From the NCBI RefSeq assembly GCF_039543645.1, contig NZ_BAABKD010000011.1, positions 1-64,000 of the forward strand: a stretch of 64,000 nucleotides of DNA. The letters run 5' to 3'. Positions 14,276 through 23,531 of the stretch are shown piece by piece. The translations under genes and the position numbers were made by a program. A model generated the notes under the pieces. It did not search any database. It was not told where the DNA came from and saw only the letters and a program-made list of their open reading frames with translations. Origin of the DNA: Paenalcaligenes hermetiae. GTDB taxonomy: Bacteria; Pseudomonadota; Gammaproteobacteria; Burkholderiales; Burkholderiaceae_B. Position 1 is the first letter of the stretch. The number at the start of each line of letters is the position of its first letter.

Positions 14276-14948
14276 GAAAAATGATGCGAGACAAATGGCG
14301 ATTGAGTTTGTGCAGCAGGCCAATCAGTTTGAGAAGTCGCAAATTGAAGCAATTAAAAGGAATAATCGGTTAGCGTGGCGTATTGCGGCTGTTAGCTTGT
14401 TGTTAGCATTTTTGGCAATAGGGGCAGTCATACTTTTAACCCCGTTGAAAACGGTGACACCTTATGTGATACGAGTGGATAACAACACTGGGGCAACGGA
14501 TATTGTGACGGTGATGAAGCAGCGTGAAACCTCTTATGGTGAGGTCACGGATCGTTATTGGTTGAGTCAATACATAAAGATGCGTGAAAGCTATGATTGG
14601 TGGACGGTTCAGTCCACTTATGATGCCAGTATGCTGCTGAGTAGCCCGACCATACAAAATGAGATCGCTGCTTTTTTTGCGAGTGAGGCTGCACCGCATA
14701 AGGTTTTTAAAGATAAATACCGAGTTGATATAAAAGTTTTATCTATATCTTGGATAGGTAATACAGCTCAAGTTCGTTTTGAAAAGCAGGTAAAGCCATT
14801 GTTTCAGGGGCAGCAAACACCTGCAGCGCAACGTTATATTGCGACGGTTGCTTACCGCTATGTCAACACAGCTCAAGCAGAGAAAGATCGTCTTATTAAT
14901 CCTTTGGGACTACAAGTGCTGAGTTACCGGGTTGATCCAGAGGGCTAA
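14259..14948 (+). CDS. virB8: VirB8 inner-membrane assembly factor
   Basis: A 229-residue protein: a short cytoplasmic N-terminus, one membrane segment (WRIAAVSLLLAFLAIGAVIL, about residues 45-65), then the NTF2-like periplasmic domain with family motifs YVIRVDNNTGATDIVTVM, WWTVQSTYD and ATVAYRYVN. VirB8 nucleates VirB9-VirB10 assembly. It overlaps virB7 and abuts virB9 with no gap. Residues and length match the family. Confidence 0.94.
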   Translation: MFKSHKKNDARQMAIEFVQQANQFEKSQIEAIKRNNRLAWRIAAVSLLLAFLAIGAVILLTPLKTVTPYVIRVDNNTGATDIVTVMKQRETSYGEVTDRYWLSQYIKMRESYDWWTVQSTYDASMLLSSPTIQNEIAAFFASEAAPHKVFKDKYRVDIKVLSISWIGNTAQVRFEKQVKPLFQGQQTPAAQRYIATVAYRYVNTAQAEKDRLINPLGLQVLSYRVDPEG

Positions 14949-15764
14949 ATGATGGGAAAAACATATAAAAAGCTGCTTTTAGCAGCTCTTTTTTTGGGTG
15001 CAGGTCAAGCGCAAGCGTTGGTGGTGCCAGAGCGCTCACCGCTTGATGGACGTATTCAAACTGTAACTTATAGTACAGACAATGTGGTCAAAGTTACCGC
15101 TAAAGTCGGACATGCAGTCTTGATTCAGTTAGAGGAGGATGAGCGTTTAGAGGGAGATAGTGCTGCGTTAGGGATGGGGGATGCAGAAGGCTGGAGTTTA
15201 GCGGTAAAAGGTAACAACATTATTTTTAAACCTATAGTTGAACGCTCGGACACAAACTTAATTATTACAACGAATAAGCGTACTTATGTGTTCCAGCTTT
15301 CAGTGAATGACAAGGCCAAATATCCCACGTATGTATTGCGTTTTCATTATCCCGATACAGTGCTAAAGCAGAAAAACAAGATAAAAAAAGAACGGGAACA
15401 AGCTATGAATTTGGTTTTAGGTCGTACCGAGTCTGTGGTGCATAAAGCCAATCAAAACTATTGGGGTTATGGGGATCGAGCCTTAGCGCCTACTGCTTTA
15501 TTTGATGACGGGCGTTTTACCTACTTTGATTTTAATAATGGTAGAGAGCTACCTGCTATTTACAAGAAAATGCCGGATGGCACAGAAAGCTTAGTCAATA
15601 GTCATGTAGAAGGGAGCAAAGTGGTGGTGCATGAAACAGCACGGCATTTTGTATTGCGTTTAGGGCAATCAGTATTAGGCATAGAGAATCGTGGTTTTGA
15701 CGAGCAAGGTAGTTTTAACCGTTTGGGGACGAGTACACCGGGGACAGTACGCATCGTGAAATAA
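14949..15764 (+). CDS. virB9: VirB9 outer-membrane core component
   Basis: A 271-residue secreted protein. The signal peptide is MMGKTYKKLLLAALFLGAGQ, then AQA. The N-terminal domain has SPLDGRIQTVTYSTDNVVKV, the middle has SNLIITTNKRTYVF-like residues (DTNLIITTNKRTYVFQLSV), and the C-terminal beta-sandwich contains NYWGYGDRALAPTALFDDGR and FTYFDF, hallmarks of the VirB7-binding domain. It forms the outer ring of the core complex. Start ATG 14949 directly follows the virB8 stop. Confidence 0.95.
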   Translation: MMGKTYKKLLLAALFLGAGQAQALVVPERSPLDGRIQTVTYSTDNVVKVTAKVGHAVLIQLEEDERLEGDSAALGMGDAEGWSLAVKGNNIIFKPIVERSDTNLIITTNKRTYVFQLSVNDKAKYPTYVLRFHYPDTVLKQKNKIKKEREQAMNLVLGRTESVVHKANQNYWGYGDRALAPTALFDDGRFTYFDFNNGRELPAIYKKMPDGTESLVNSHVEGSKVVVHETARHFVLRLGQSVLGIENRGFDEQGSFNRLGTSTPGTVRIVK

Positions 15765-15773
15765 GGATACAGC

Positions 15774-16958
15774 ATGAGTATTTTTAAACGAAATACGGAT
15801 GAAGACGCTTTACCTAATGAAATTGCACCAACGTTGTCTGAATCATTGCAAGCCCCAGAGCTAGAGCGAGGTTTGCCTCAGAGTCTACATAACCATAAGC
15901 AAAGCAATGTTAAAAAGGCAGCATTAGCAGGCGTAGGGGTACTTGGTTTGGGGTTATTGCTTTCTGGCTTAGTCTTAAATAGGGAAACACCCCAACTGGA
16001 GCAGGAGGAGGTCTTTAGTGAGTCAGTAGCTAATCAGCGACCCCGTGATTTCTCAGCAGAACAGCAAAAGATATTAGAGCAATTACAGGAGATTGAATCG
16101 CAGCGTAGAGCGCTTGAGGAGTCCCAATCAGAGATCAAATCAGAGCCACAGATAGCATCAGCTTCAACGGTGGTAGTTACTGAGCCTGACGCACCACGTC
16201 GAGAGCTACAGGGAAGTGTATTAGTTGCTTTTTCTGAGGAGGCCTCAGTTCCTCGCAGTATGGAGGCAACCTATGCAGCACCGGCTCGAGAGACGGCTTT
16301 TAGTGAACAGTTAAGACCAAGTCTGATGTTACCAGGCAGAGCCATTAAACGAGCGGATTTGACGTATTTGCTCGGTAAAGGAACCACAATTTCGTGTACT
16401 TTAAATACTAAGATTGTGACGACACAACCCGGTATTACACGTTGTATTGTGAATCAGGATGTGTACTCAAAAAATGGCAAGGTGTTATTGATTGAGCGCG
16501 GTTCAGAAGTAATAGGGGAGCAAATGAGTGCTTTACTTCATGGGCAGGCAAGGGTATTTGTTTTGTGGAACACCATCGAAACTCCATCTGGTGTTTCTGT
16601 GGAAATTAATTCACCGACTGCTGATAGCTTGGGAGCTGCTGGACAAGAGGCTTATGTGGAAACGCATTTCTGGCAGCGCTTTAGTGGAGCGATTATGTTA
16701 TCCATGATTGATGATGTAATTTCAATTGCGGCTAACTCTAACCGAAGTCGTGATCGCCATTATCAGTTTGATCATACTCGTGACTCCACCCGAGATATGG
16801 CTGCTATTGCATTAGAGAATACGATTAATATTCCGCCTACAGGCTACGTAAATCAAGGCACTTTAGTGAATATTATGGTTGCTAGAGACGTAGATTTTTC
16901 TGATATTTACCAGTTGGTCAATATTGAGACGAGCGGTTTGGTTAGGGGTGAAATGTGA
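15774..16958 (+). CDS. virB10: VirB10 core-complex scaffold
   Basis: A 394-residue protein with a cytoplasmic N-terminus, a single membrane segment (KAALAGVGVLGLGLLLSGLV, about residues 47-66), a Glu/Pro-rich linker, and the C-terminal TrbI domain with AIKRADLTYLLGKGTTISCT, GITRCIVNQDVYS, GSEVIGEQ and the conserved ending NIPPTGYVNQGTLVNIMVAR. It spans both membranes and responds to ATP use by VirB11/VirD4. It overlaps virB11 by four bases (GTGA). Confidence 0.95.
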   Translation: MSIFKRNTDEDALPNEIAPTLSESLQAPELERGLPQSLHNHKQSNVKKAALAGVGVLGLGLLLSGLVLNRETPQLEQEEVFSESVANQRPRDFSAEQQKILEQLQEIESQRRALEESQSEIKSEPQIASASTVVVTEPDAPRRELQGSVLVAFSEEASVPRSMEATYAAPARETAFSEQLRPSLMLPGRAIKRADLTYLLGKGTTISCTLNTKIVTTQPGITRCIVNQDVYSKNGKVLLIERGSEVIGEQMSALLHGQARVFVLWNTIETPSGVSVEINSPTADSLGAAGQEAYVETHFWQRFSGAIMLSMIDDVISIAANSNRSRDRHYQFDHTRDSTRDMAAIALENTINIPPTGYVNQGTLVNIMVARDVDFSDIYQLVNIETSGLVRGEM

Positions 16959-17968
16959 CAGATTTTGCAAGAGATACCAGCGCCAGAAATGTCTTACAAC
17001 GCTTAGGTATTACGGATTATTTGAATCGCTCTGGGGTGACAGAGGTTATGATCAACAGGCCTAAAGAGGTATTTTTAGAAGGTGATTTTGGTGTACAGCG
17101 CATCGAGGATGAGCGCTTAACCTTGAGTCATTTATCTCAGTTGGCCAATGTGTTGAGTATTCTAAATAATAAGCATTTGACCATTAAAGAACCAATGCAC
17201 TCGGTGACGTTACCTGATGGTGAGCGTGGTCATATGATTATGCCTCCTGCATGTGAGGATGACACGTTGGTGTTTGCTTTTAGAAAACCCTCTACGCATC
17301 GTTTTTCCTTAGAGGATTACTTAGTCACTCAGCGTTTACCAGCTACAACCCTACCCGTGAAAGTGGATTCTTCTCAGTTAGCTCCTTACGAGAAGGAAAT
17401 GTTGGCGCATAAAGAAACTCATAATTGGCTTGAGTTTTTTCAGTTGGCTGTACAGCATCGCTTGAACATTTGTATGGTTGGTGGGACTGGGTCGGGTAAG
17501 ACGACTTTTACTAAAGCAATAGCGGATCTCATTCCAGCTAGCACTCGCATTATTACTATTGAGGATACGCATGAGTTGGATTTGCCTCATCATGCAAATC
17601 GGGTTCATCTTTTTTATAAGGAGCACATTACGGCAAAAGCAGTGATTGCTTCGTGCTTACGCTTAAAACCAGATCGCATTTTTCTGACTGAGCTACGTGG
17701 TGATGAGGCATGGGATTATTTATCCGCTCTGAATACGGGTCATCCCGGTGGTTTAACGTCGGTGCATGCTAATGATGCGGAGTCGGCTTTTTACCGTATT
17801 GCGCAGTTAGCTAAAGAGTCAGAAACGGGGCAAACCATGGAGTATGAGTATTTGTTAAATATGGTTCGAGCGACTATTGATATTGTGTGTTTCTTTGAAA
17901 AAACGCATATGACAGAACTGTATTTTGATCCAGTGGCAAAACGAAAGGCCATGAGAGGGAGAGCTTAA
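16955..17968 (+). CDS. virB11: VirB11 hexameric transfer ATPase
   Basis: A 337-residue protein starting with GTG 16955 in a GTGA overlap. It carries Walker A VGGTGSGKTTFTKA near residue 176, the Asp box TRIITIEDTHELDLP, Walker B CLRLKPDRIFLTELRGDEAW and the His box HPGGLTSVHAND. VirB11 switches the channel between pilus assembly and DNA transfer with VirB4 and VirD4. The length is normal and all ATPase boxes are intact. Confidence 0.96.
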   Translation: MTDFARDTSARNVLQRLGITDYLNRSGVTEVMINRPKEVFLEGDFGVQRIEDERLTLSHLSQLANVLSILNNKHLTIKEPMHSVTLPDGERGHMIMPPACEDDTLVFAFRKPSTHRFSLEDYLVTQRLPATTLPVKVDSSQLAPYEKEMLAHKETHNWLEFFQLAVQHRLNICMVGGTGSGKTTFTKAIADLIPASTRIITIEDTHELDLPHHANRVHLFYKEHITAKAVIASCLRLKPDRIFLTELRGDEAWDYLSALNTGHPGGLTSVHANDAESAFYRIAQLAKESETGQTMEYEYLLNMVRATIDIVCFFEKTHMTELYFDPVAKRKAMRGRA

Positions 17969-17992
17969 CGGGTACTTGTGGAGATGGTGTAA

Positions 17993-19885
17993 ATGGGAAA
18001 GAAAACACTGATAGCACTAGGAGTAGCGATTATGCTGCTCCTTTTTTTTGGTCTGATGGGGCAGTGGGTCGGAGCTTATGTCTTTGTTAGCTATGGCCCA
18101 GTCGCCAATGAAAGTGTGGGGGTAGATACGCTTTATAACTATTACAACTTGAGTGATGGCTCAATATGGGGTTATAGCCTAGCGTATAAGGTAGCAGTAG
18201 GTGTCAGTGTGTTAATTGCCTTAGCTCCTATTTTTGTAGTGTTAACAGCTGTTTTTGTGAAACCTAAGCGTGAGTTGCATGGTTCGGCACGCTTTGCGAC
18301 CAAAGCGGAAATTGTTAGAGCGGGATTGCTAAAGAAAAAGTATGAGGAGCCGGATATATTAATTGGGCAGTACAGGGGAAGTTACTTACGTTGGTCTGGA
18401 AAGCAGTTTGCTTTTTTAGCAGCACCGACTCGTAGTGGTAAAGGAGTAGGCATCGTTATTCCTAACTGTTTGCATTATCGGGATAGTTTGGTAGTGTTCG
18501 ATCCAAAGCTAGAAAATTTTAATATTACTGCTGGGTTTAGAGCGGCTCATGGTCAGGAGGTGTTTTTATTCAATCCATCCACTAAGGATTTTAAAAGCCA
18601 TTGTTGGAACCCTATTTCTTATGTTTCACGAGATCCGTTGTTCTCTACGGGTGGGGCATTTAATATAGCCAACATTTTATATTCTACGAGTCCGAACGAT
18701 AGCGGCAATAGCCGCTTTTTTAATGAAATGGCACAAAAGCTGTTCGTAGGTTTATGTCTTTACCTAATTGAAACGGAGCATATCACTGGGGTGACACCGT
18801 CGCTAGCCGCTATGATAGCGCTTTCTACCCCTGAGAGTGGGGAGTCATTAGCTGATTGGATTAAAGAGCAAGCCCTACGTGATGATCTAAGTAATGAGTG
18901 CAAAAAGAATCTTTTGAGCTATGCAGGGAACTCTAGTAACACGGCTTCAGGTATTTTATCGAGTTTTCTGGCTCCGCTTTCAGTGTTTTCTGATCCCTTA
19001 GTTGCCGCGATAACGAGTAAAGATGACTTTGATCTGCGTGATGTTCGCAAGAAGAAAATGTCGATTTACATAGGTATTCTGCCTAATGATATTGCGAAGT
19101 TTTCCCGTTTAATCAATTTGTTTTTTAGTCAATTGATTTCAGAGAATACAGCTGAGCTGCCTGAGGACAATCCTGCTTTGAAGTACCAGTGCTTACTGTT
19201 AATCGACGAGTTTGCTGCGTTAGGCAAGGTCGATATTATTGAAAGTGGAGTGGCTTACATTGCTGGCTATAACATCCGTATTTTGAGCATTTTTCAAAAT
19301 ATGAGTCAGCTAAATCGGTTGTATACAGTAGATGGTGCTAGAAGCTTATCGACTAATTTTGAATGCCAGATTATTTTTCCGCCACGCGATAACAAGGATG
19401 CACAGGAGTACTCGGAAATTATTGGCTATGAAACGTATAAGAGTACATCCTTTAATCGAACTAAGGGTTCTATAGGGGATAAGAGCATTTCTATTAGTGA
19501 TCAAAAACGGCCAGTGATGTTACCGCAGGAGGTGAAGACAATGCCGACTACCGATTGCATTATTAGTTTGACAGGAATTCAGCCTATTTATGCTCAAAAA
19601 ATTCGGTATTACGAGGATCCCGTTTTTCAGGAAAGGCTAGGTTATCCAGCCCCTTTAGTTCCTACGTTAGAGCTAGCTAATAAGAGTAAGGTTGCCTCTC
19701 GGAAAGAGAGAGGGGCTGCGGCTGCACATAAGTTAGAGAATCACGATGAAGTCGTACAAGCGCTAGTACAAAGCATGTGCGATGCTCACTCAACGCCGGC
19801 TTATATTCGAGATGTAAAGCAGGCGGTTGAAAGAGCAGTGGAGGAGTACGGCTTAGAGTATTTTCAGCATGCTGTGACCAAGTAG
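17993..19885 (+). CDS. virD4: VirD4-like type IV coupling protein
   Basis: A 630-residue protein: two N-terminal membrane segments (LIALGVAIMLLLFFGLMG and VAVGVSVLIALAPIFVVLT), then the ATPase domain with Walker A APTRSGKGVGIVIPN near residue 145 and Walker B LLLIDEFAALGKVDI near residue 402. Coupling proteins bring the relaxase-DNA complex to the channel. The presence of VirD4 with a missing relaxase is notable. The C-terminal part (SYDEVVQALV-like HDEVVQALVQSMCDAH) may bind substrates. Confidence 0.95.
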   Translation: MGKKTLIALGVAIMLLLFFGLMGQWVGAYVFVSYGPVANESVGVDTLYNYYNLSDGSIWGYSLAYKVAVGVSVLIALAPIFVVLTAVFVKPKRELHGSARFATKAEIVRAGLLKKKYEEPDILIGQYRGSYLRWSGKQFAFLAAPTRSGKGVGIVIPNCLHYRDSLVVFDPKLENFNITAGFRAAHGQEVFLFNPSTKDFKSHCWNPISYVSRDPLFSTGGAFNIANILYSTSPNDSGNSRFFNEMAQKLFVGLCLYLIETEHITGVTPSLAAMIALSTPESGESLADWIKEQALRDDLSNECKKNLLSYAGNSSNTASGILSSFLAPLSVFSDPLVAAITSKDDFDLRDVRKKKMSIYIGILPNDIAKFSRLINLFFSQLISENTAELPEDNPALKYQCLLLIDEFAALGKVDIIESGVAYIAGYNIRILSIFQNMSQLNRLYTVDGARSLSTNFECQIIFPPRDNKDAQEYSEIIGYETYKSTSFNRTKGSIGDKSISISDQKRPVMLPQEVKTMPTTDCIISLTGIQPIYAQKIRYYEDPVFQERLGYPAPLVPTLELANKSKVASRKERGAAAAHKLENHDEVVQALVQSMCDAHSTPAYIRDVKQAVERAVEEYGLEYFQHAVTK

Positions 19886-19894
19886 GAAAATATA

Positions 19895-21910
19895 ATGATG
19901 GAAACCAATGAAATTGAGCGAGCCCTCTCTTTTGTTGATAGCCATGATCGCGATACGTGGGTTCGGATGGGTGCAGCGATAAAAACGGAGCTGGGCGAGG
20001 CGGGGTATGACATTTGGGATCGGTGGTCACAAAGTGCGGAAAACTATAACTCGCAGGCAAGTAAGTCTGTTTGGCGAAGCCTTCGACCGAGTTTTATTAG
20101 CATAGGGACGTTGTTTTATGAGGCAAAGCAAGGTGGTTATAAGGCAGAAGCTCCTTTTGTACCTATTGATCCAGAGACCCTGAAAGTACGTGAGGTTCAA
20201 CGTAAAGCCTTAGAGGAAGAAGCGCAGGCTGAACGGATACGTGCAGCACAAAGAGCCAGAGATAGGGCAAAACGGTTATGGGATAGATCAGGCCCAGCTA
20301 ATCCAAGTCATCCTTATTTAGTCAGTAAGGGGATTACAGATCCAGCGGTGATTCGTTTACTGCGCCAAGACCGTTATCAAAATATATTGGTGCCAGTTAA
20401 GCAAGACAAAGAGCTAGTCGCTGTACAGCGCATTAGTGCTAAGGGCGCTAAGTTTTTTGGTAAGGGCTCAGTGATTAGTGGTAGTGCTTTTTTAATTGGT
20501 GATACAAGCCAAGTCAAAGAAACAGGTTTGGTTTTAACGGAAGGGTTTGCGACAGGCGCTTCGATTTACCAAGCGACCAAACAGCCTGTATTAGTGGTGT
20601 TTTCAGCGAATAATTTAGTGAAAGTAGCAGAAAAGCTGAAGGCGTTGGATACATCTATTACTTTGGCTGCAGATAATGATATGAATGAAACAGGGTTCAG
20701 GTTTGCAGAAAAAGCCCGTGCTGTGCTTGGTGATAAAGCTCGTGTCGTAATGCCAAAGTTTGATGAGAAAAGCATTAAAGACTATCAAAAGCGGCACGGC
20801 AAGAGTCGCTATCCATCGGATTTTAATGATTTACACGAGTTACAGGGCCTCAATACATTGAGGCCTTTTTTTCAGCCTGAAATAGTAAAAGAGAATTCTC
20901 AGGAGAAAAAGCGAATGGATAAACCCATTGTGAATAGTATTGAAGTGGATTTGGAGCGCCAGCGGTCAGCAGAGTCACTTAGTAACGTGAGCAGAAAAGA
21001 CCAGCAGGAGCAGGCACAATCTATTGGCTCAGTTTCATTGCAACAGAGCTCTGAGCATAAGGAGCTAAAACAAACTGAGGTTACGGGGCCAGTGTCAGAG
21101 CAAGAGGCAATAACTGATTTACGTTATAAGGCTCCGCCTAAATCGTTGGAATCTAAATATGTGTATGCAGAGGGAAAGTATTATGATCGAACGGGCTCTA
21201 CAGTACTGTTTGATGATAAAGGTAAAGCCTTAGTGACTTCTCGTTTAGATCGTCAAACTGTATACGATATGATCGAGGTGGCTAAGGAAAAGCAGTGGAA
21301 TGCAGTTGTTTTAAAAGGGAGTCCCGACTTTAGACGTTTTGCCTACTTGGAGGCAGAGAGCCAAGGCATCCAAACTCGAGGTTATTCTCCGACACCTGCT
21401 GATTTAAAGTTAGTAGAGCAGTTACGAGAAGAGCGATCATTAAACAAAATTGAAAAAGATTCTGAGCGTGAGCCTATCAAGAAAGAAAGTGCTGCTGCGG
21501 TAGCAGTGGCTGAAAAAGTGCAAAGCCAAAATCAAATGCCGACCTCAGCTCAAATTGAAACATCAGAAAAGGCGGATATTGATAATGATGTGCCGTTGAA
21601 GGAAATTACTGCCAGTGCTTCTATCCCAAGCGAGGTAAAAATAGCGGCGGATAAGCTGAAACAAGCAGAAACAACGTGGAACCCTACTCAGTTTTCAGTT
21701 ATGCAATACTATAAAGGCTTGGCTAAGCAGGCTGTACATTACATGAGAGCGGAACATCGATCGCAAGCACAGCGTAATTTTGATACGAATATGGATAGGG
21801 CATTGAATGGCACTGAATTCACTTTACCTTTGCCTATACAAGTAGGCCACACACCATCACAGGAAACCCCAGTACGTACCCCAAATTATGAATTGGAGAT
21901 AGAGCGATGA
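19895..21910 (+). CDS. traC: TraC-like conjugative DNA primase with LPD7 domain
   Basis: A 671-residue protein. Residues 5-75 are PriCT-2-like (ALSFVDSHDRDTWVRMGAAI, TWDR-like YDIWDRWSQSA). Residues 140-320 form a zinc-less Toprim-like primase region (LVLTEGFATGASIYQATKQP with the Glu, then ITLAADNDMNETGFRFAEKA with the Asp-x-Asp). Residues about 420-515 are an LPD7 domain (KYVYAEGKYYDRTGSTVLFD, AVVLKGSPDFRRFAYLEAES). Such primases are carried with DNA to prime the complementary strand. A perfect terminator hairpin and an internal RBS-ATG (20915) lie between the two halves, so a second shorter product is possible. Confidence 0.85.
   Translation: MMETNEIERALSFVDSHDRDTWVRMGAAIKTELGEAGYDIWDRWSQSAENYNSQASKSVWRSLRPSFISIGTLFYEAKQGGYKAEAPFVPIDPETLKVREVQRKALEEEAQAERIRAAQRARDRAKRLWDRSGPANPSHPYLVSKGITDPAVIRLLRQDRYQNILVPVKQDKELVAVQRISAKGAKFFGKGSVISGSAFLIGDTSQVKETGLVLTEGFATGASIYQATKQPVLVVFSANNLVKVAEKLKALDTSITLAADNDMNETGFRFAEKARAVLGDKARVVMPKFDEKSIKDYQKRHGKSRYPSDFNDLHELQGLNTLRPFFQPEIVKENSQEKKRMDKPIVNSIEVDLERQRSAESLSNVSRKDQQEQAQSIGSVSLQQSSEHKELKQTEVTGPVSEQEAITDLRYKAPPKSLESKYVYAEGKYYDRTGSTVLFDDKGKALVTSRLDRQTVYDMIEVAKEKQWNAVVLKGSPDFRRFAYLEAESQGIQTRGYSPTPADLKLVEQLREERSLNKIEKDSEREPIKKESAAAVAVAEKVQSQNQMPTSAQIETSEKADIDNDVPLKEITASASIPSEVKIAADKLKQAETTWNPTQFSVMQYYKGLAKQAVHYMRAEHRSQAQRNFDTNMDRALNGTEFTLPLPIQVGHTPSQETPVRTPNYELEIER
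20846..20872 (+). terminator. Terminator-like hairpin inside the primase gene
   Basis: GGCCTCAAT (20846-20854) pairs perfectly with ATTGAGGCC (20857-20865), followed by seven T residues. It has the strength of an intrinsic terminator but lies in frame within the primase gene, encoding ...GLNTLRPFFQ. An aggag element (20901-20905) and an in-frame ATG (20915) follow. Confidence 0.7.
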
Positions 21911-22074
21911 GTCAAGACAAGGATGATGAGAAGTACATGACGGAAGAAGAGGCTCGGGCAATCGGTGCTTTAGAGCCCGTTGAGGAAGAAATTACAGATC
22001 CCGAGTTAATTAAATTTTATCAGGAGAATGCTGAGTTTTTTCAGAATGACGGCGATTTAGACGATCATTTTTGA
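21907..22074 (+). CDS. Small acidic protein of unknown function
   Basis: A 55-residue, very acidic protein (MSQDKDDEKYMTEEEARAIG, then EPVEEEITDPELIKFYQENA, ending DGDLDDHF). The start overlaps the primase stop by four bases (ATGA), which argues for coupled translation and a real gene. No domain is recognised. Small acidic proteins are common in plasmid leading regions. It is followed by a terminator. Confidence 0.65.
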   Translation: MSQDKDDEKYMTEEEARAIGALEPVEEEITDPELIKFYQENAEFFQNDGDLDDHF

Positions 22075-22103
22075 TTGATTATTGAGACAGTAACGATAGA
22101 GAT

Positions 22104-22130
22104 AGCACCCTGCTTGGGGTGCTTTTTTTA
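22104..22130 (+). terminator. Terminator after the primase operon, ahead of ardC
   Basis: AGCACCC (22104-22110) pairs with GGGTGCT (22117-22123), followed by seven T residues. The sequence from about 22081 to 22133 resembles that from 23444 to 23496, which precedes the Xis-like gene. Confidence 0.85.
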
Positions 22131-22141
22131 TGGGTTTCAGT

Positions 22142-23272
22142 ATGAATAAAGCAAAACGTAAGCCATTTCATGAAGAGATTGCTGAGCAATTGATAGCACA
22201 ACTGAAAGAAGGTGCTGCTCCGTGGCAAGTTCCTTGGGAGACTGGGTATGTCAAAGAGCGCCCGTATAACGTGGTAACAGGTAAACCCTATCAAGGGCGT
22301 AACTCCATTGCGCTTATGCTTACTGGGTACGCAGATCCTCGTTGGATGACTTTTAATCAAGCTAAAGAGGCTGGGTACTCGATTAAAAAAGGGTCGAAAG
22401 GAACACGGCTCCAGATGACGATTTGGCAAGAAGAGCGCCTTAAACGTGATGAGACTGGTCAAGTTATAGAAAATAGCGAAGGGGAGCAGGAGAAGGAGAT
22501 TGTTGAGCGTGAAAAACCTATTGTTAAGTCATTTACCGTTTTTAATGCGGAGCAGATTAATGGTATTCCGCCTTTAGAGCGTCCTGTTGTACACGCATGG
22601 CAGGCTATAGAACGAGCAGAAAATATCTTAGAGGCTTCAGGTGCAGTGATTGAGCACAAACGAGGTAATAAGGCTTATTACAGTCCGGTACACGACAAAA
22701 TTGTTTTGCCATTGAAAGACCAGTTTCCTTCACCGGATCGGTATTACGCTACTGCGCTTCATGAGTTAGGGCATTGGACGGGCCATGAAAGTCGATTACA
22801 TCGTTTTGAGGCAGGTGTAAGAGAATCCAAAGAGGAGTACGCTAAAGAGGAGTTAAGAGCCGAGATTGCTTCCATGATGATTGGTCAAACCCTTGGTATA
22901 GGACATGACCCCGGACAGCATGCTGCCTATGTGGAGTCTTGGATCAAAGTCTTACAGGACGACCCGATGGAAATCATTCATGCGGCTAAAGACGCAGAGA
23001 AAATCCATAGTTTTGTCTTAGAGTTTGAAAGACAACGAGAGCAAGACTCTACCCGTGACTTGAGTGTGGATGAGCTCAAGCAGGCTTTTGAAAAAGCGCT
23101 TGATAATGCAGAGCCAGAGTTGGTAAAGCAGTTACGTTTTTTGGAAACGAGTATGAGCATGATTGTTCAGAACATGCCGGAAGCAGCGAGGTCTCAGGCT
23201 CAGCAAAATTTTTATAGTGCGCAGTTGGAAAAATTGTCGGAGCGTGAGAGTGAGGTGGAAATAGCGTTGTGA
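22142..23272 (+). CDS. ardC: ArdC-like antirestriction/ssDNA-binding protein with metallopeptidase domain
   Basis: A 376-residue protein. Residues 5-130 are the ArdC-like single-strand-binding domain (FHEEIAEQLIAQLKEGAAPW, QVPWETGYVKERPYNVVTGK, SLKKG-like SIKKGSKGTRLQ). The centre carries a zincin motif HELGHWTGHE (about residues 206-215) followed by a Glu-rich helix and EIASMMIGQTLGI. ArdC proteins protect incoming DNA from restriction; the peptidase role is unsettled. The C-terminal 100 residues are helical. ATG 22142 is chosen by similarity to family starts; neither it nor ATG 22130 has a clear ribosome binding site. Confidence 0.85.
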   Translation: MNKAKRKPFHEEIAEQLIAQLKEGAAPWQVPWETGYVKERPYNVVTGKPYQGRNSIALMLTGYADPRWMTFNQAKEAGYSIKKGSKGTRLQMTIWQEERLKRDETGQVIENSEGEQEKEIVEREKPIVKSFTVFNAEQINGIPPLERPVVHAWQAIERAENILEASGAVIEHKRGNKAYYSPVHDKIVLPLKDQFPSPDRYYATALHELGHWTGHESRLHRFEAGVRESKEEYAKEELRAEIASMMIGQTLGIGHDPGQHAAYVESWIKVLQDDPMEIIHAAKDAEKIHSFVLEFERQREQDSTRDLSVDELKQAFEKALDNAEPELVKQLRFLETSMSMIVQNMPEAARSQAQQNFYSAQLEKLSERESEVEIAL

Positions 23273-23466
23273 GTGGCTAGGTAACTGTAAACTATTTGAG
23301 TTAAATGAATTTAATGCTAAGTGAGAGATGAGTACCCCGATAATACCCCCTTTTTTAGCAGTACTTCTTAGTAGAATGAGTGAGTAGATGCTGATGTTAT
23401 TTTTGTTTAGGGGTGATCCCACCCAATGCCATCTTGGTTAGTTATTGATCCGACAATGCGAGAGAA

Positions 23467-23493
23467 AGCACCCTAATCTAGGGTGCTTTTTTT
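23467..23493 (+). terminator. Terminator upstream of the Xis-like gene
   Basis: AGCACCCTA (23467-23475) pairs with TAGGGTGCT (23479-23487) around a three-base loop, followed by seven T residues. The preceding 190 bases (23273-23466) hold no gene that I can support. Confidence 0.85.
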
Positions 23494-23531
23494 ATGGCTT
23501 TTTGATCTAGAGGAATTTGTATTGGAGTTTG

